This document shows, piece after piece, positions 1 to 6,040 of a DNA stretch of 9,956 nucleotides. The stretch spans positions 1-9,956 of the forward strand of contig JAIESJ010000085.1 in NCBI GenBank assembly GCA_019746155.1, written 5' to 3'. Positions within the stretch are counted from its first letter, which is position 1. Every line of letters begins with the position of its first letter. The DNA comes from Burkholderiales bacterium (GTDB taxonomy: Bacteria; Pseudomonadota; Gammaproteobacteria; Burkholderiales; SG8-41). The position numbers were made by a program, and so were the translations under genes. Under the pieces are notes generated by a model. That model saw nothing but the letters and a program-made list of their open reading frames with translations. It did no database searches and was not told the origin of the DNA.

Positions 1-142
1 GCAGCACCACCTTGTCGAGCGCGATATAACCGAAGATCAACGCGACCGCGATCAGTGTGAAAGCAATCGGGAAGCCGATGAAGATTGCGGCAAACAGGAC
101 GGCAAGCGAGACAAAACCGATGAGTTCCGGGCTCACAGCCAT
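1..142 (-). CDS. dctM: TRAP transporter large permease DctM, N-terminal part (cut by window edge)
   Basis: Only the first 47 codons are inside the window. They read MAVSPELIGFVSLAVLF and onward, giving a hydrophobic first segment (about residues 7-27), the G-F-P-I-A-F turn (residues 23-28) typical of the DctM amino end, and the start of a second membrane segment. DctM is the 12-helix channel subunit of tripartite ATP-independent periplasmic transporters; it takes solute from the DctP binding protein using a sodium gradient. The ATG at 142-140 overlaps the end of dctQ by 10 bases, which suggests translational coupling. The dctP-dctQ-dctM order is standard for TRAP operons. The rest of the gene lies to the left of position 1. 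Confidence 0.88.
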   Translation of the reverse strand, partial: MAVSPELIGFVSLAVLFAAIFIGFPIAFTLIAVALIFGYIALDKVVL

Positions 143-660
143 TCCCCCTTGGCCGCGGCGTAAACGCTCTTGAGAAACTCGGATACGCCCTGCAGCAGGA
201 GCAGGGCGGTGGCGATCGGCATTACGGCCTTGAACGGGTAGACGATCGGCATCCACGGACTGGTGACGATGCGCTCGGAGCGCTGAAACGAGACCCAGAA
301 AAAATCCCAGGTCAAAATCAGAAAGGCGATCAGGCCCGGAAAGAAGAACAGCAGATAGCAGATGGTGTCGACCCATCCCTGGCGGCGCGGCGACCATGCG
401 CCATAGAAGGTGTCGGTGCGTATATGGCCCTTGCGCTGCAGGGTGAATGCGGCGCCCAGCATGAAGAAGCTGCCATAGAGCATAAAGGTCATGTCGTAGG
501 CCCACTCGGTGGGCGCGTTGAACGCATAGCGTGCAACGACTTCATAGACCAGGCCGAGCACCATCGGGATGATCAGCCAGGCGACAAGCTTGCCCGACCC
601 TATGCTGATGCTGTCGAGCACCTTGATTGCGGTGAGCAGGGGTTGGGGCGCGCTCTTCAT
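133..660 (-). CDS. dctQ: TRAP transporter small permease DctQ
   Basis: A 175-residue integral membrane protein, the usual size for DctQ, with four predicted membrane segments at about residues 24-44, 57-75, 98-118 and 138-160. Family marks are the R-Y-x-F-N-x-P-x-E-W stretch (residues 44-53) between the first two helices and a basic GHIRTD loop (about residues 78-83), equivalent to the conserved H-[VI]-R-x-D of DctQ proteins. The subunit is held to pair with DctM in the inner membrane and help dock DctP. The ATG at 660 has a strong ribosome site, AGGAGG (plus-strand positions 666-671), 5 bases upstream. The gene overlaps dctM by 10 bases and is separated from dctP by about 100 bases holding a terminator-like hairpin. 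It looks most like the mannitol/chloroaromatic (FcbT2-like) branch of the family, by impression only. Confidence 0.9.
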   Translation of the reverse strand: MKSAPQPLLTAIKVLDSISIGSGKLVAWLIIPMVLGLVYEVVARYAFNAPTEWAYDMTFMLYGSFFMLGAAFTLQRKGHIRTDTFYGAWSPRRQGWVDTICYLLFFFPGLIAFLILTWDFFWVSFQRSERIVTSPWMPIVYPFKAVMPIATALLLLQGVSEFLKSVYAAAKGEWL

Positions 661-697
661 GATTCCCTCCTTTTCGCGTCGTGTGCCGCGGCGGCGT

Positions 698-738
698 CCG
701 AAAAAAGAGGGCGCAGGTGGTCTGCGCCCTTTTTTCGG
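698..738 (-). terminator. Hairpin between dctP and dctQ, terminator/attenuator-like
   Basis: GGGCGCAG (709-716) pairs perfectly with CTGCGCCC (722-729) around a 5-base loop. The flanking A6 (701-706) and T6 (730-735), and CCG/CGG outside them, extend the stem past a 2-base bulge. Both strands place a T run after the GC stem, so it can terminate either way. On the minus strand it lies just after the dctP stop and before the dctQ ribosome site. It would therefore lower, not abolish, expression of the membrane subunits relative to the binding protein. The partial read-through is an inference. Confidence 0.75.
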
Positions 739-759
739 ATTGCGCCAGCGTTTTCCGTG

Positions 760-1893
760 CTACTTCTTCTGCACCGGCGCCGCGGCTGCCGGTTTCAGCG
801 CTGCGTTGCCAAGGTTGGAGTAAAGATCGAGGATCTTGGTCCAGTATGGCACCACCGTCTTGGCGAAGTTGCGCTGCGAATCAAGCACCTGCTTGAAGAA
901 CGGGTCCTTGGCGGCATAGCGGTCGAGTACCACGGTAGTGGCACGCACGAACTCGGGAAAGAAGTCGCGCGGCGTGTCGTGGATCGTCACCTTGAACTCC
1001 TCGCGCAGCTTTTTCACTGCAAGCGCGTTACGGTAGACATTGTAAGTGTAAGTTTCGGTCATCGACGCCATCGCGGCGGTGCGCACGATCTCCTGGATAT
1101 CGGCGGGCAACTTGTTCCAGAAAGTTTTATTGAACAGCACCTCTCCAATGTCGGTCGACTGGTGCAGCCCCTGCAGGTAGTAGTTCTTCCACACCGTATG
1201 CAATCCAAGGTTCAGATCGTCGGCCGGGCCGATCCACTCGGCGGCGTCGATCACGCCACGCTGGGCCGCAGGCACAATTTCACCGCCGGGCAACGCCACC
1301 GCGGAGATGCCCATTTCCTTGAAAATCTCGCCGGTGATGCCGGGCGGCGAGCGGTATTTCAACTTCTTGAAGTCGGCCACGCTGTTGATCGGGTTCTTGA
1401 ACCAGCCCAGAGGATCGGGCCCCATCGGCTGCACGAACAGCGGCTCGACGTTGACCTTGAGAATGTCGGAATAGAATTTGCGGTAGAGATCGTAGCCGCC
1501 CCCCTCGAAGAGCCAGGCCACATGCGAGAGCTGGTCAAGACCCGCCCCCGATCCTGCCATCGGATTGCTGAAGATGCCTGCTGCCGGATGCTTGCCGGAC
1601 CAGTAGTGGGTCCAGGCGTAACCGGATTCGACGATGCCCTTGTCCACCGCGTCGAGAATTTCGAACGCGGGCACCACGGCGCCGTCGGGCAGCACTTCGA
1701 TTTTCAGGCGTCCGCCGGTCATCTTGTCGATGCGGTCGCCAAACTTTTTGAGCAGTTCGAAATAAATGCTGGAAGTCGGCACGGCGGTCTGCATGCGCGC
1801 TTTGAACTGCTGGGCGTACGCGCCGCCGCTGACCAGTAATAGCAGGCCGGCGGCGATGGCCAGCCACCGTGTTAATAACCGTCTGGATCTCAT
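760..1893 (-). CDS. dctP: TRAP transporter periplasmic substrate-binding protein DctP (TakP/FcbT1-like)
   Basis: A 377-residue secreted binding protein. The start at 1893 is chosen over an in-frame ATG at 1914 because AGGAGG (1898-1903) stands 4 bases upstream and a clean signal peptide then begins: basic n-region MRSRR, a Leu/Ala core at about residues 10-22, and an A-Y-A cleavage site before Q28. The body shows DctP-family traits: a TGGRL(K)IEVLPDGA segment (about 59-72), K-Y-R-S-P-P-G (179-185) with the Arg that usually clamps a carboxylate, G-x-I-D-A-A-E-W-x-G-P (about 213-223), and an IQEIV region later. Gln155, Arg181, Glu219 and Trp220 sit where, as I recall, TakP holds its sodium ion and 2-oxoacid, so an organic acid ligand is plausible. 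The true ligand is unknown; a sulfonate is suggested only by the neighbours. The C-terminus is an Ala/Pro-rich tail ending in KK. Confidence 0.9.
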   Translation of the reverse strand: MRSRRLLTRWLAIAAGLLLLVSGGAYAQQFKARMQTAVPTSSIYFELLKKFGDRIDKMTGGRLKIEVLPDGAVVPAFEILDAVDKGIVESGYAWTHYWSGKHPAAGIFSNPMAGSGAGLDQLSHVAWLFEGGGYDLYRKFYSDILKVNVEPLFVQPMGPDPLGWFKNPINSVADFKKLKYRSPPGITGEIFKEMGISAVALPGGEIVPAAQRGVIDAAEWIGPADDLNLGLHTVWKNYYLQGLHQSTDIGEVLFNKTFWNKLPADIQEIVRTAAMASMTETYTYNVYRNALAVKKLREEFKVTIHDTPRDFFPEFVRATTVVLDRYAAKDPFFKQVLDSQRNFAKTVVPYWTKILDLYSNLGNAALKPAAAAPVQKK

Positions 1894-2017
1894 GAGTCCT
1901 CCTTTAGCGGGCAAAAAACCTGTTACCGGAATGGCGCCCGGCTGCTGTTTTTATAGGCTGCGATTATTTGCCGGCCGCGCGCTCGACCGAGTGCCGTACT
2001 TCGGCAATCGTGAATAT

Positions 2018-2046
2018 ATGCTAGACAAGCTTTCTGGTTTTTGCAA
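2018..2046 (-). promoter_or_regulatory. Candidate sigma-70 promoter for dctPQM
   Basis: On the minus strand TTGCAA (plus positions 2041-2046) and TAGCAT (2018-2023) are spaced by 17 bases. Each matches 4 of 6 consensus positions. It lies about 130 bases upstream of the dctP start, in an AT-rich island within otherwise GC-rich sequence. A TATATT immediately downstream (2011-2016 region) is an alternative -10 without a good -35. Confidence 0.3.
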
Positions 2047-2063
2047 TACTTTTTGCGGCATTT

Positions 2064-2082
2064 ATGGAACTTGAAGTTCCAT
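2064..2082. promoter_or_regulatory. Perfect 19-bp palindrome, candidate operator (IclR-like)
   Basis: ATGGAACT (2064-2071) and AGTTCCAT (2075-2082) are exact reverse complements around a TGA centre. The outer TGGAA...TTCCA resembles the E. coli IclR box (TGGAAAT-N-ATTTCCA, known), with a slightly longer spacing. It lies about 18 bases upstream of the candidate dctP -35 and about 150 bases upstream of the dehydrogenase start, so it could serve both divergent units. A T6 run follows on the plus strand, so a weak terminator is an alternative reading, though no gene ends there. No IclR-family gene is present in the window. Confidence 0.5.
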
Positions 2083-2231
2083 TTTTTGATTCTTTTGCAA
2101 GAACATGCCTGTAACCCTGTGAAACAAAAAGAAAGCCCCCCCGGTGCCGGACGGCTGGACCCGCTCGGCATAAATTTGCAGGCGCAGCCGCCCCCGCTGC
2201 AATTCGTGAAGCGTCAGCACGAGTGGACCGC

Positions 2232-3869
2232 ATGACCTATGACTATGTAATTGTCGGTGCCGGCTCAGCGGGCTGCGTGCTTGCCAACCGCCTGTCCGAA
2301 GACGGCAGGCATTCAGTGCTGCTGCTCGAGGCCGGGCCAAGGGACGATTACATCTGGATTCATATCCCGATCGGTTACGGTAAGACCATGTTTCACCCGG
2401 TATATAACTGGGGCTTCTATACCGAGCCCGACCCGGGAATGAATAACCGCAAGGTTTACTGGCCGCGCGGCCGCGGCCTGGGCGGTTCCTCTTCAATCAA
2501 CGGACTGATCTACATACGCGGCCAGGCCGAAGACTACGACCACTGGGCAGCGCTCGGCAACAAGGGCTGGGCGTGGCAGGACGTGCTGCCCTATTTCATC
2601 AAGTCCGAGCACAACAGCCGCGGCGCCAGCCGGTATCACGGCAGCGACGGGCCGCTGTGGTCGTCGGACATCGAGGAGAAGCACGAGCTGATGGAGGCGA
2701 TCATCCGCGCAGCGAACGAAATCGGCGTGCCGCGCAACGATGATTTCAACGGGGCGAACCAGGAGGGTGTTGGCTACTATCAGTTGTCCACCAGAAACGG
2801 CAGGCGGTGCTCGACGGCGACGGCCTATCTGCATCCTGCACGTCGGCGCAGCAATCTGCGTGTCGAGACCGGGGCTCACGCCACCGGCATCGTATTCGAG
2901 CGGTTGAACGCCGGCGGGGCGAGCCCCGCCGTGCGCGCAGCGGGGGTCAAATATCTGCAGCACGGCGAGGGGCGCGAAGTGCGTGCGGCGCGGGAAGTGA
3001 TCCTTTCCGCCGGGGCGTTGCAGAGCCCGCAATTGCTGCAGCTGTCAGGCATCGGTCGCGCTTCGTTCCTGCAGTCCATGGGCATTCCGGTAGTGAAAGA
3101 CCTGCCCGGCGTCGGCGAAAACCTGCAGGATCACTTGCAGCTGCGTGTGATGTACAAGGTCGCGAAACCGATCACCACCAATGACGATCTGCGCACGCTG
3201 TGGGGCAAGATGAAGATCGGTCTCAAATGGCTGCTGTTCAAACGCGGGCCGCTGGCGATAGGCATCAACCAGGGCGGATTGTTCACGCGCGTGCTGCCGG
3301 AATCCAAGACGCCCGACATCCAGTTTCATTTCGCGACGCTGTCGGCCGACATGGCGGGGGCCAGGCCGCACGAGTGGTCGGGCTGCACGTTCTCGGTGTG
3401 CCAGTTGCGTCCCGAATCGCGCGGCACGGTGATGGTCAGGTCGCGCGACCCCCTCGATCCGCCGGCCATGAAACCCAATTATCTATCGACGGAGACGGAT
3501 TGCCGCTGTGCGGTCGAAGGCATCAAGTTTGCGCGCAAGCTCGCCGCCGCGCCGGCGCTCAAGGACTATATTGCCGAGGAATACCGCCCCGGGCCCGACG
3601 CAATAAAGGACGACGATCTGCTCGAGTTCGCGCGCAACCATGGCGCAACGATTTTCCATCCCTCAGGTACCTGCAAAATGGGATCCGACCTGATGGCGGT
3701 GGTCGATGAGCGCCTGCGCGTGCACGGGATTTCAGGGTTGCGCGTGGTCGATTGCTCGATCATGCCGACGCTGGTGTCGGGCAATACCAACGCTCCGGCG
3801 GTGATGATCGCCGAGAAGGCGGCCGACATGATCCGGGAGGACGCGACATCGCGCCCGGCGGCAAGGTGA
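2232..3869 (+). CDS. GMC-family FAD-dependent alcohol dehydrogenase (choline dehydrogenase-like; candidate isethionate dehydrogenase)
   Basis: A 545-residue glucose-methanol-choline oxidoreductase. The ATG at 2232 puts the FAD motif G9-x-G11-x-x-G14 right at the N-terminus with Glu33 closing the Rossmann fold (LLLEAG). GMC signature 1 is R-G-R-G-L-G-G-S-S-S-I-N (79-90). Signature 2 is GALQSPQLLQLSGIG (261-275). The active-site pair is His476 in HPSGTCKMG and Asn520 in SGNTNAP. A GTG at 2223 would add three residues; neither start has a strong ribosome site. There is no signal peptide or membrane helix, so it should act in the cytoplasm or loosely at the membrane, passing electrons to quinone or cytochrome. 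The family oxidises primary alcohols to aldehydes. With xsc downstream the natural inference is a hydroxy-sulfonate such as isethionate giving sulfoacetaldehyde, which resembles the membrane-associated isethionate dehydrogenase IseJ of Cupriavidus as I recall it. Choline or another alcohol cannot be excluded by sequence. Confidence 0.93.
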   Translation: MTYDYVIVGAGSAGCVLANRLSEDGRHSVLLLEAGPRDDYIWIHIPIGYGKTMFHPVYNWGFYTEPDPGMNNRKVYWPRGRGLGGSSSINGLIYIRGQAEDYDHWAALGNKGWAWQDVLPYFIKSEHNSRGASRYHGSDGPLWSSDIEEKHELMEAIIRAANEIGVPRNDDFNGANQEGVGYYQLSTRNGRRCSTATAYLHPARRRSNLRVETGAHATGIVFERLNAGGASPAVRAAGVKYLQHGEGREVRAAREVILSAGALQSPQLLQLSGIGRASFLQSMGIPVVKDLPGVGENLQDHLQLRVMYKVAKPITTNDDLRTLWGKMKIGLKWLLFKRGPLAIGINQGGLFTRVLPESKTPDIQFHFATLSADMAGARPHEWSGCTFSVCQLRPESRGTVMVRSRDPLDPPAMKPNYLSTETDCRCAVEGIKFARKLAAAPALKDYIAEEYRPGPDAIKDDDLLEFARNHGATIFHPSGTCKMGSDLMAVVDERLRVHGISGLRVVDCSIMPTLVSGNTNAPAVMIAEKAADMIREDATSRPAAR

Positions 3870-3885
3870 AGTGCAACCGGATCTG

Positions 3886-3913
3886 GCCTGCGAGCAGATC
3901 GGTGGTCGCAGGC
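3886..3913 (+). other. Hairpin after the dehydrogenase gene (not a classic terminator)
   Basis: GCCTGCGA (3886-3893) pairs perfectly with TCGCAGGC (3906-3913) around a 12-base loop, 17 bases after the dehydrogenase stop. No T run follows, so it is not a standard intrinsic terminator. A competing stem, GATCTG (3880-3885) with CAGATC (3895-3900), overlaps it, so only one can form at a time. It may protect the 3' end of the transcript. Confidence 0.35.
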
Positions 3914-3981
3914 GCCGCCCGGCACAGGCTGAGGTTGAACTGTAATGGTTTCTATTATAAAACAAATAGTTATGATATTTT

Positions 3982-3997
3982 ATGCAAGCGCTTGCAT
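3982..3997. promoter_or_regulatory. Perfect LacI-family operator upstream of xsc
   Basis: ATGCAAGCGCTTGCAT is a 16-bp perfect palindrome with the central CG that LacI-family proteins kink, and it fits the family consensus TGnAAnCGnTTnCA at every fixed position. Its right half (TTGCAT, 3992-3997) is also the -35 of the predicted xsc promoter, so bound repressor would block RNA polymerase. The obvious ligand is the LacI-type regulator encoded at 6041-7081, whose recognition helix carries the Thr-Ala pair also found in CytR, a protein that binds TGCAA-type half-sites. Confidence 0.8.
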
Positions 3998-4019
3998 TTT
4001 GGTCGGAGGCGCGTATAAT
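3992..4019 (+). promoter_or_regulatory. Promoter of xsc
   Basis: A perfect -10 box TATAAT (4014-4019) stands 16 bases after TTGCAT (3992-3997), a weak -35 that keeps the key TTG. Transcription would begin near 4026, about 117 bases before the xsc start. The weak -35 overlapped by an operator is the expected layout of a repressible or inducible promoter. The spacer contains a GC-rich GGTCGGAGGCGCG tract. Confidence 0.6.
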
Positions 4020-4036
4020 CGGACCGGGTTGGGCGT

Positions 4037-4061
4037 GCAACCGCAGACGGCCTGCGGTTGC
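4037..4061 (+). promoter_or_regulatory. 5'-leader hairpin of the xsc transcript
   Basis: GCAACCGCAG (4037-4046) and CTGCGGTTGC (4052-4061) form a perfect 10-bp stem with a 5-base loop. The stem starts only about 11 bases after the predicted transcription start. No T run follows, so it is not a terminator. A stem at the extreme 5' end commonly shields an mRNA from 5'-dependent decay; that role is inferred here. The remaining leader to 4130 shows no recognised riboswitch. Confidence 0.55.
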
Positions 4062-4142
4062 TGAAGACGGGGGGAGCAGAGTTACGGGTAAAATGGCGCT
4101 TCCGCGCGTCATAAACTTCATTCAGGGCTAAGAGGGGAGCGC

Positions 4143-5912
4143 ATGAACACGATGGCAGACACGAAAAATCTCGCAAAAAATCTCGCAGCAGGCGGCAAGG
4201 TCCGCATGACGCCCAGTGAAGCGTTCGTCGAAACGCTGGTGGCGCAAGGCGTCAAGGACACGTTCGGCATCGTCGGCTCCGCCTACATGGATGCGCACGA
4301 CCTGTTTCCGCTTGCCGGCATCCGCTTCATCTCCGTCGCCCACGAGCAGAACGCCGCGCATATGGCCGACGGCTATTCGCGCGTCACCGGCAAGCACGGG
4401 GTGTGCATTGCGCAGAACGGCCCCGGCATCACCAATTTCGTGACCGCCATCGCTGCTGCCTACTGGGCGCATTCGCCGGTGGTGGCGATCACCCCCGAGT
4501 CGGGCAGCCTGACCATGGGCCTGGGCGGTTTCCAGGAAACCGAGCAGATGCCGATTTTCTCCAAGATCACCAAATGGCAGGTGCATGTCAATTCGCCGCT
4601 GCGCATGGCCGAACTGACCTCGCGCGCATTCGACATTGCGATGGCCGAGCGCGGGCCGGTGCAGGTCAACATCCCGCGCGATTATTTCTATGGCGAGGGT
4701 GATTACGAGATCCCCCAGCCGCAGCGCCTCGAGCGCTCCGCCGGCGGCCCGGAATCGCTCGATGCGGCGGCGCGCATGCTCGCCAAGGCGAAGTTCCCGG
4801 TCATCCTTTCCGGCGGCGGCGTGGTGATGGCGAACGGCGTCAGGGAATGCACGGCGCTTGCCGAATACCTGACGGCACCGGTGGTGAACTCGTATCTGCA
4901 TAACGATTCGTTCCCGGCAAACCATCCGCTCGCCTGCGGCCCGCTCGGCTATCAGGGCTCGAAAGCGGCGATGAAACTGATTGCGCGCGCCGACGTGGTG
5001 CTGGCGCTGGGCAGCCGCCTGGGACCCTTCGGCACGCTGCCGCAGCACGGGCTCGACTACTGGCCGAAGAACGCCAGGATCATCCAGGTCGACGTCGATT
5101 CGCGCATGCTGGGGCTGGTGAAAAAAGTGTCGATCGGCATTTGCGGTGATGCGCGGCTGGCCGCGGTCGAATTACTCGCGCGGCTCAAGGCGCAGAGCAA
5201 AATGACGCCGAACAAGGCGCGGCTCGCCGAAATCCAGAAAGAAAAAACGGCGTGGCGGGAAGAACTCGCCCGCTGGCCGTCCCCCAATGCCAAAGGCCGT
5301 ATCGGCCCGCGCCAGGCGCTGGCTGCGCTGGCCAAGGCGATGCCCACGAACGCGATGGTGTCGACCGACATCGGCAACGTGTGCTCGGTAGCGAACAGCT
5401 ATCTGCATTTCGAAGCTGCGCCTTCATTCCTCGCCGCGATGAGCTTCGGCAACTGCGGCTACGCCTATCCCGCAGCGATCGGCGCCAAGGTCGGTCGCCC
5501 CGACCGGCCCGCGATCGCCTATGTCGGCGACGGCGCCTGGGGCATGAGCCTCAACGAGGTGATGACTTGCGTGCGCGAGAACATCCCGGTGGTCGCAGTG
5601 GTATTTAATAACGGCCAGTGGGGCGCGGAGAAGAAGAACCAGATCGATTATTTCAGCAACCGTTTTCTCGGTACCAACCTCAAGAACCCGAACTTCGCGG
5701 ACGTGGCGGAAGCAATGGGTGCCAACGGCATCACCGTCGAGCATGTCGACGAGGTCGGCGATGCGCTGCGCGGTGCCGTCAAATCCAACAAGCCCACGGT
5801 CATCAACATGATGCTCACGCAGGAGCTGGGCGACCCGTTCCGCCGCGATGCCTTCAGGCCCCCCCGGCGCCTGCTGCAGAAGTATAAAAAGTTCAGTGCC
5901 AAGGGCGTGTAA
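4143..5912 (+). CDS. xsc: Sulfoacetaldehyde acetyltransferase (Xsc), thiamine-diphosphate enzyme
   Basis: A 589-residue protein of the acetolactate-synthase fold: N-terminal PYR domain (about 22-190), middle domain (about 205-350) and C-terminal PP domain (about 390-575). The catalytic Glu68 is in H-E-Q-N-A-A-H. The diphosphate/Mg motif is G462-D463-G464 through N489-N490. Segments that, from memory, are shared with Xsc and not with acetolactate synthases are MTPSEAFVETLVAQGVKD, AYWAHSPVV, GLGGFQE, IPRDYFYGE, GPLGYQGSKAAMKLI, LGPFGTLPQHG, SFGNCGYA, QWGAEKKNQ and the C-terminal ELGDPFRRDA. Xsc converts sulfoacetaldehyde plus phosphate to acetyl phosphate and sulfite in the cytoplasm. The ATG at 4143 follows a GGGGAG ribosome site (about 4134-4139). 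Met22 at 4206, where homologues usually begin, is an alternative start. The linker around residues 365-390 is shorter than in the Xsc sequences I recall. A strong terminator follows, so it is probably monocistronic from its own promoter. No pta is adjacent. Confidence 0.85.
   Translation: MNTMADTKNLAKNLAAGGKVRMTPSEAFVETLVAQGVKDTFGIVGSAYMDAHDLFPLAGIRFISVAHEQNAAHMADGYSRVTGKHGVCIAQNGPGITNFVTAIAAAYWAHSPVVAITPESGSLTMGLGGFQETEQMPIFSKITKWQVHVNSPLRMAELTSRAFDIAMAERGPVQVNIPRDYFYGEGDYEIPQPQRLERSAGGPESLDAAARMLAKAKFPVILSGGGVVMANGVRECTALAEYLTAPVVNSYLHNDSFPANHPLACGPLGYQGSKAAMKLIARADVVLALGSRLGPFGTLPQHGLDYWPKNARIIQVDVDSRMLGLVKKVSIGICGDARLAAVELLARLKAQSKMTPNKARLAEIQKEKTAWREELARWPSPNAKGRIGPRQALAALAKAMPTNAMVSTDIGNVCSVANSYLHFEAAPSFLAAMSFGNCGYAYPAAIGAKVGRPDRPAIAYVGDGAWGMSLNEVMTCVRENIPVVAVVFNNGQWGAEKKNQIDYFSNRFLGTNLKNPNFADVAEAMGANGITVEHVDEVGDALRGAVKSNKPTVINMMLTQELGDPFRRDAFRPPRRLLQKYKKFSAKGV
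4164..4187 (+). repeat. 12-bp perfect tandem duplication at the start of xsc
   Basis: AAAAATCTCGCA occurs twice head to tail (4164-4175, 4176-4187), giving the residues KNLAKNLA in the N-terminal tail ahead of the conserved MTPSEAF start. It is in frame and harmless to the fold. It suggests slippage in an unconstrained or possibly untranslated stretch. Confidence 0.85.
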
Positions 5913-5926
5913 CGTTTTGCGTACCG

Positions 5927-5960
5927 ATCAAAAAGCCGGCCTTGCAGCCGGCTTTTTGAT
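5927..5960. terminator. Bidirectional intrinsic terminator after xsc
   Basis: A perfect 14-bp stem, ATCAAAAAGCCGGC (5927-5940) with GCCGGCTTTTTGAT (5947-5960), around a 6-base loop. T5 or A5 tracts lie on the outer part of the stem on both strands. It starts 15 bases after the xsc TAA and separates xsc from the regulator gene. Confidence 0.92.
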
Positions 5961-5973
5961 TGCAAGGGAAGGC

Positions 5974-5991
5974 CCGGCCGTTTGCGGCCGG
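5974..5991. other. Second GC-rich hairpin before the regulator gene
   Basis: CCGGCCG (5974-5980) pairs with CGGCCGG (5985-5991) across a 4-base loop, 13 bases after the xsc terminator. It has no T run. It could be a remnant of a terminator pair or part of the regulator's leader. No promoter for the regulator gene could be assigned confidently in 5961-6040. Confidence 0.4.
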
Positions 5992-6040
5992 CTTATGGAG
6001 TTGCTGGGCTCGCGTTTGCTTATTCCCGCCCCATGATTCC

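Larger units (their letters stand above)
1894..2231. other. Divergent intergenic region between dctP and the GMC dehydrogenase
   Basis: A 338-base stretch with no convincing gene. It holds the dctP ribosome site (1898-1903), a candidate dctP promoter (2018-2046), a 19-bp palindrome (2064-2082) and a second short inverted repeat, TTCTT-ttgc-AAGAA (2090-2103). The centre (about 2010-2110) is AT-rich while both flanks are GC-rich. No clear promoter could be assigned to the rightward dehydrogenase gene. Short open frames here have no ribosome sites or recognisable sequence. Confidence 0.7.

Noticed and set aside
424..1839. Long plus-strand open frame (about 470 codons) opposite dctP and dctQ
   Set aside because: It runs antisense to two clearly recognised genes, has His/Arg/Gly-rich composition typical of the opposite frame of GC-rich coding DNA, and shows no motif or ribosome site.
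2064..2087. Intrinsic terminator (stem plus T6) at the 19-bp palindrome
   Set aside because: No gene ends upstream on the plus strand, the stem is AT-rich with a 3-base loop, and perfect symmetry in a divergent promoter region fits an operator better.
4093..4131. Possible 12-residue leader peptide (MALPRVINFIQG) just before xsc
   Set aside because: Only a weak ribosome site, no run of regulatory codons and no alternative hairpins around it; likely chance.
4128..5048. Minus-strand open frame (about 306 codons) opposite xsc
   Set aside because: Antisense shadow rich in Arg, His and Gly, with no family signature; xsc on the other strand has all catalytic residues.
4143..5912. Acetolactate synthase or glyoxylate carboligase
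   Set aside because: The same fold and Glu/GDG-NN motifs occur, but the GPLGYQGSKAAMKLI, LGPFGTLPQHG, QWGAEKKNQ and ELGDPFRRDA segments are those I associate with Xsc.
5960..6040. Upstream extension of the LacI-family regulator to a TTG at 5960
   Set aside because: It would begin inside the xsc terminator stem and add 27 residues of unrelated composition (many Cys, Trp, Pro) before a normal-length LacI N-terminus.
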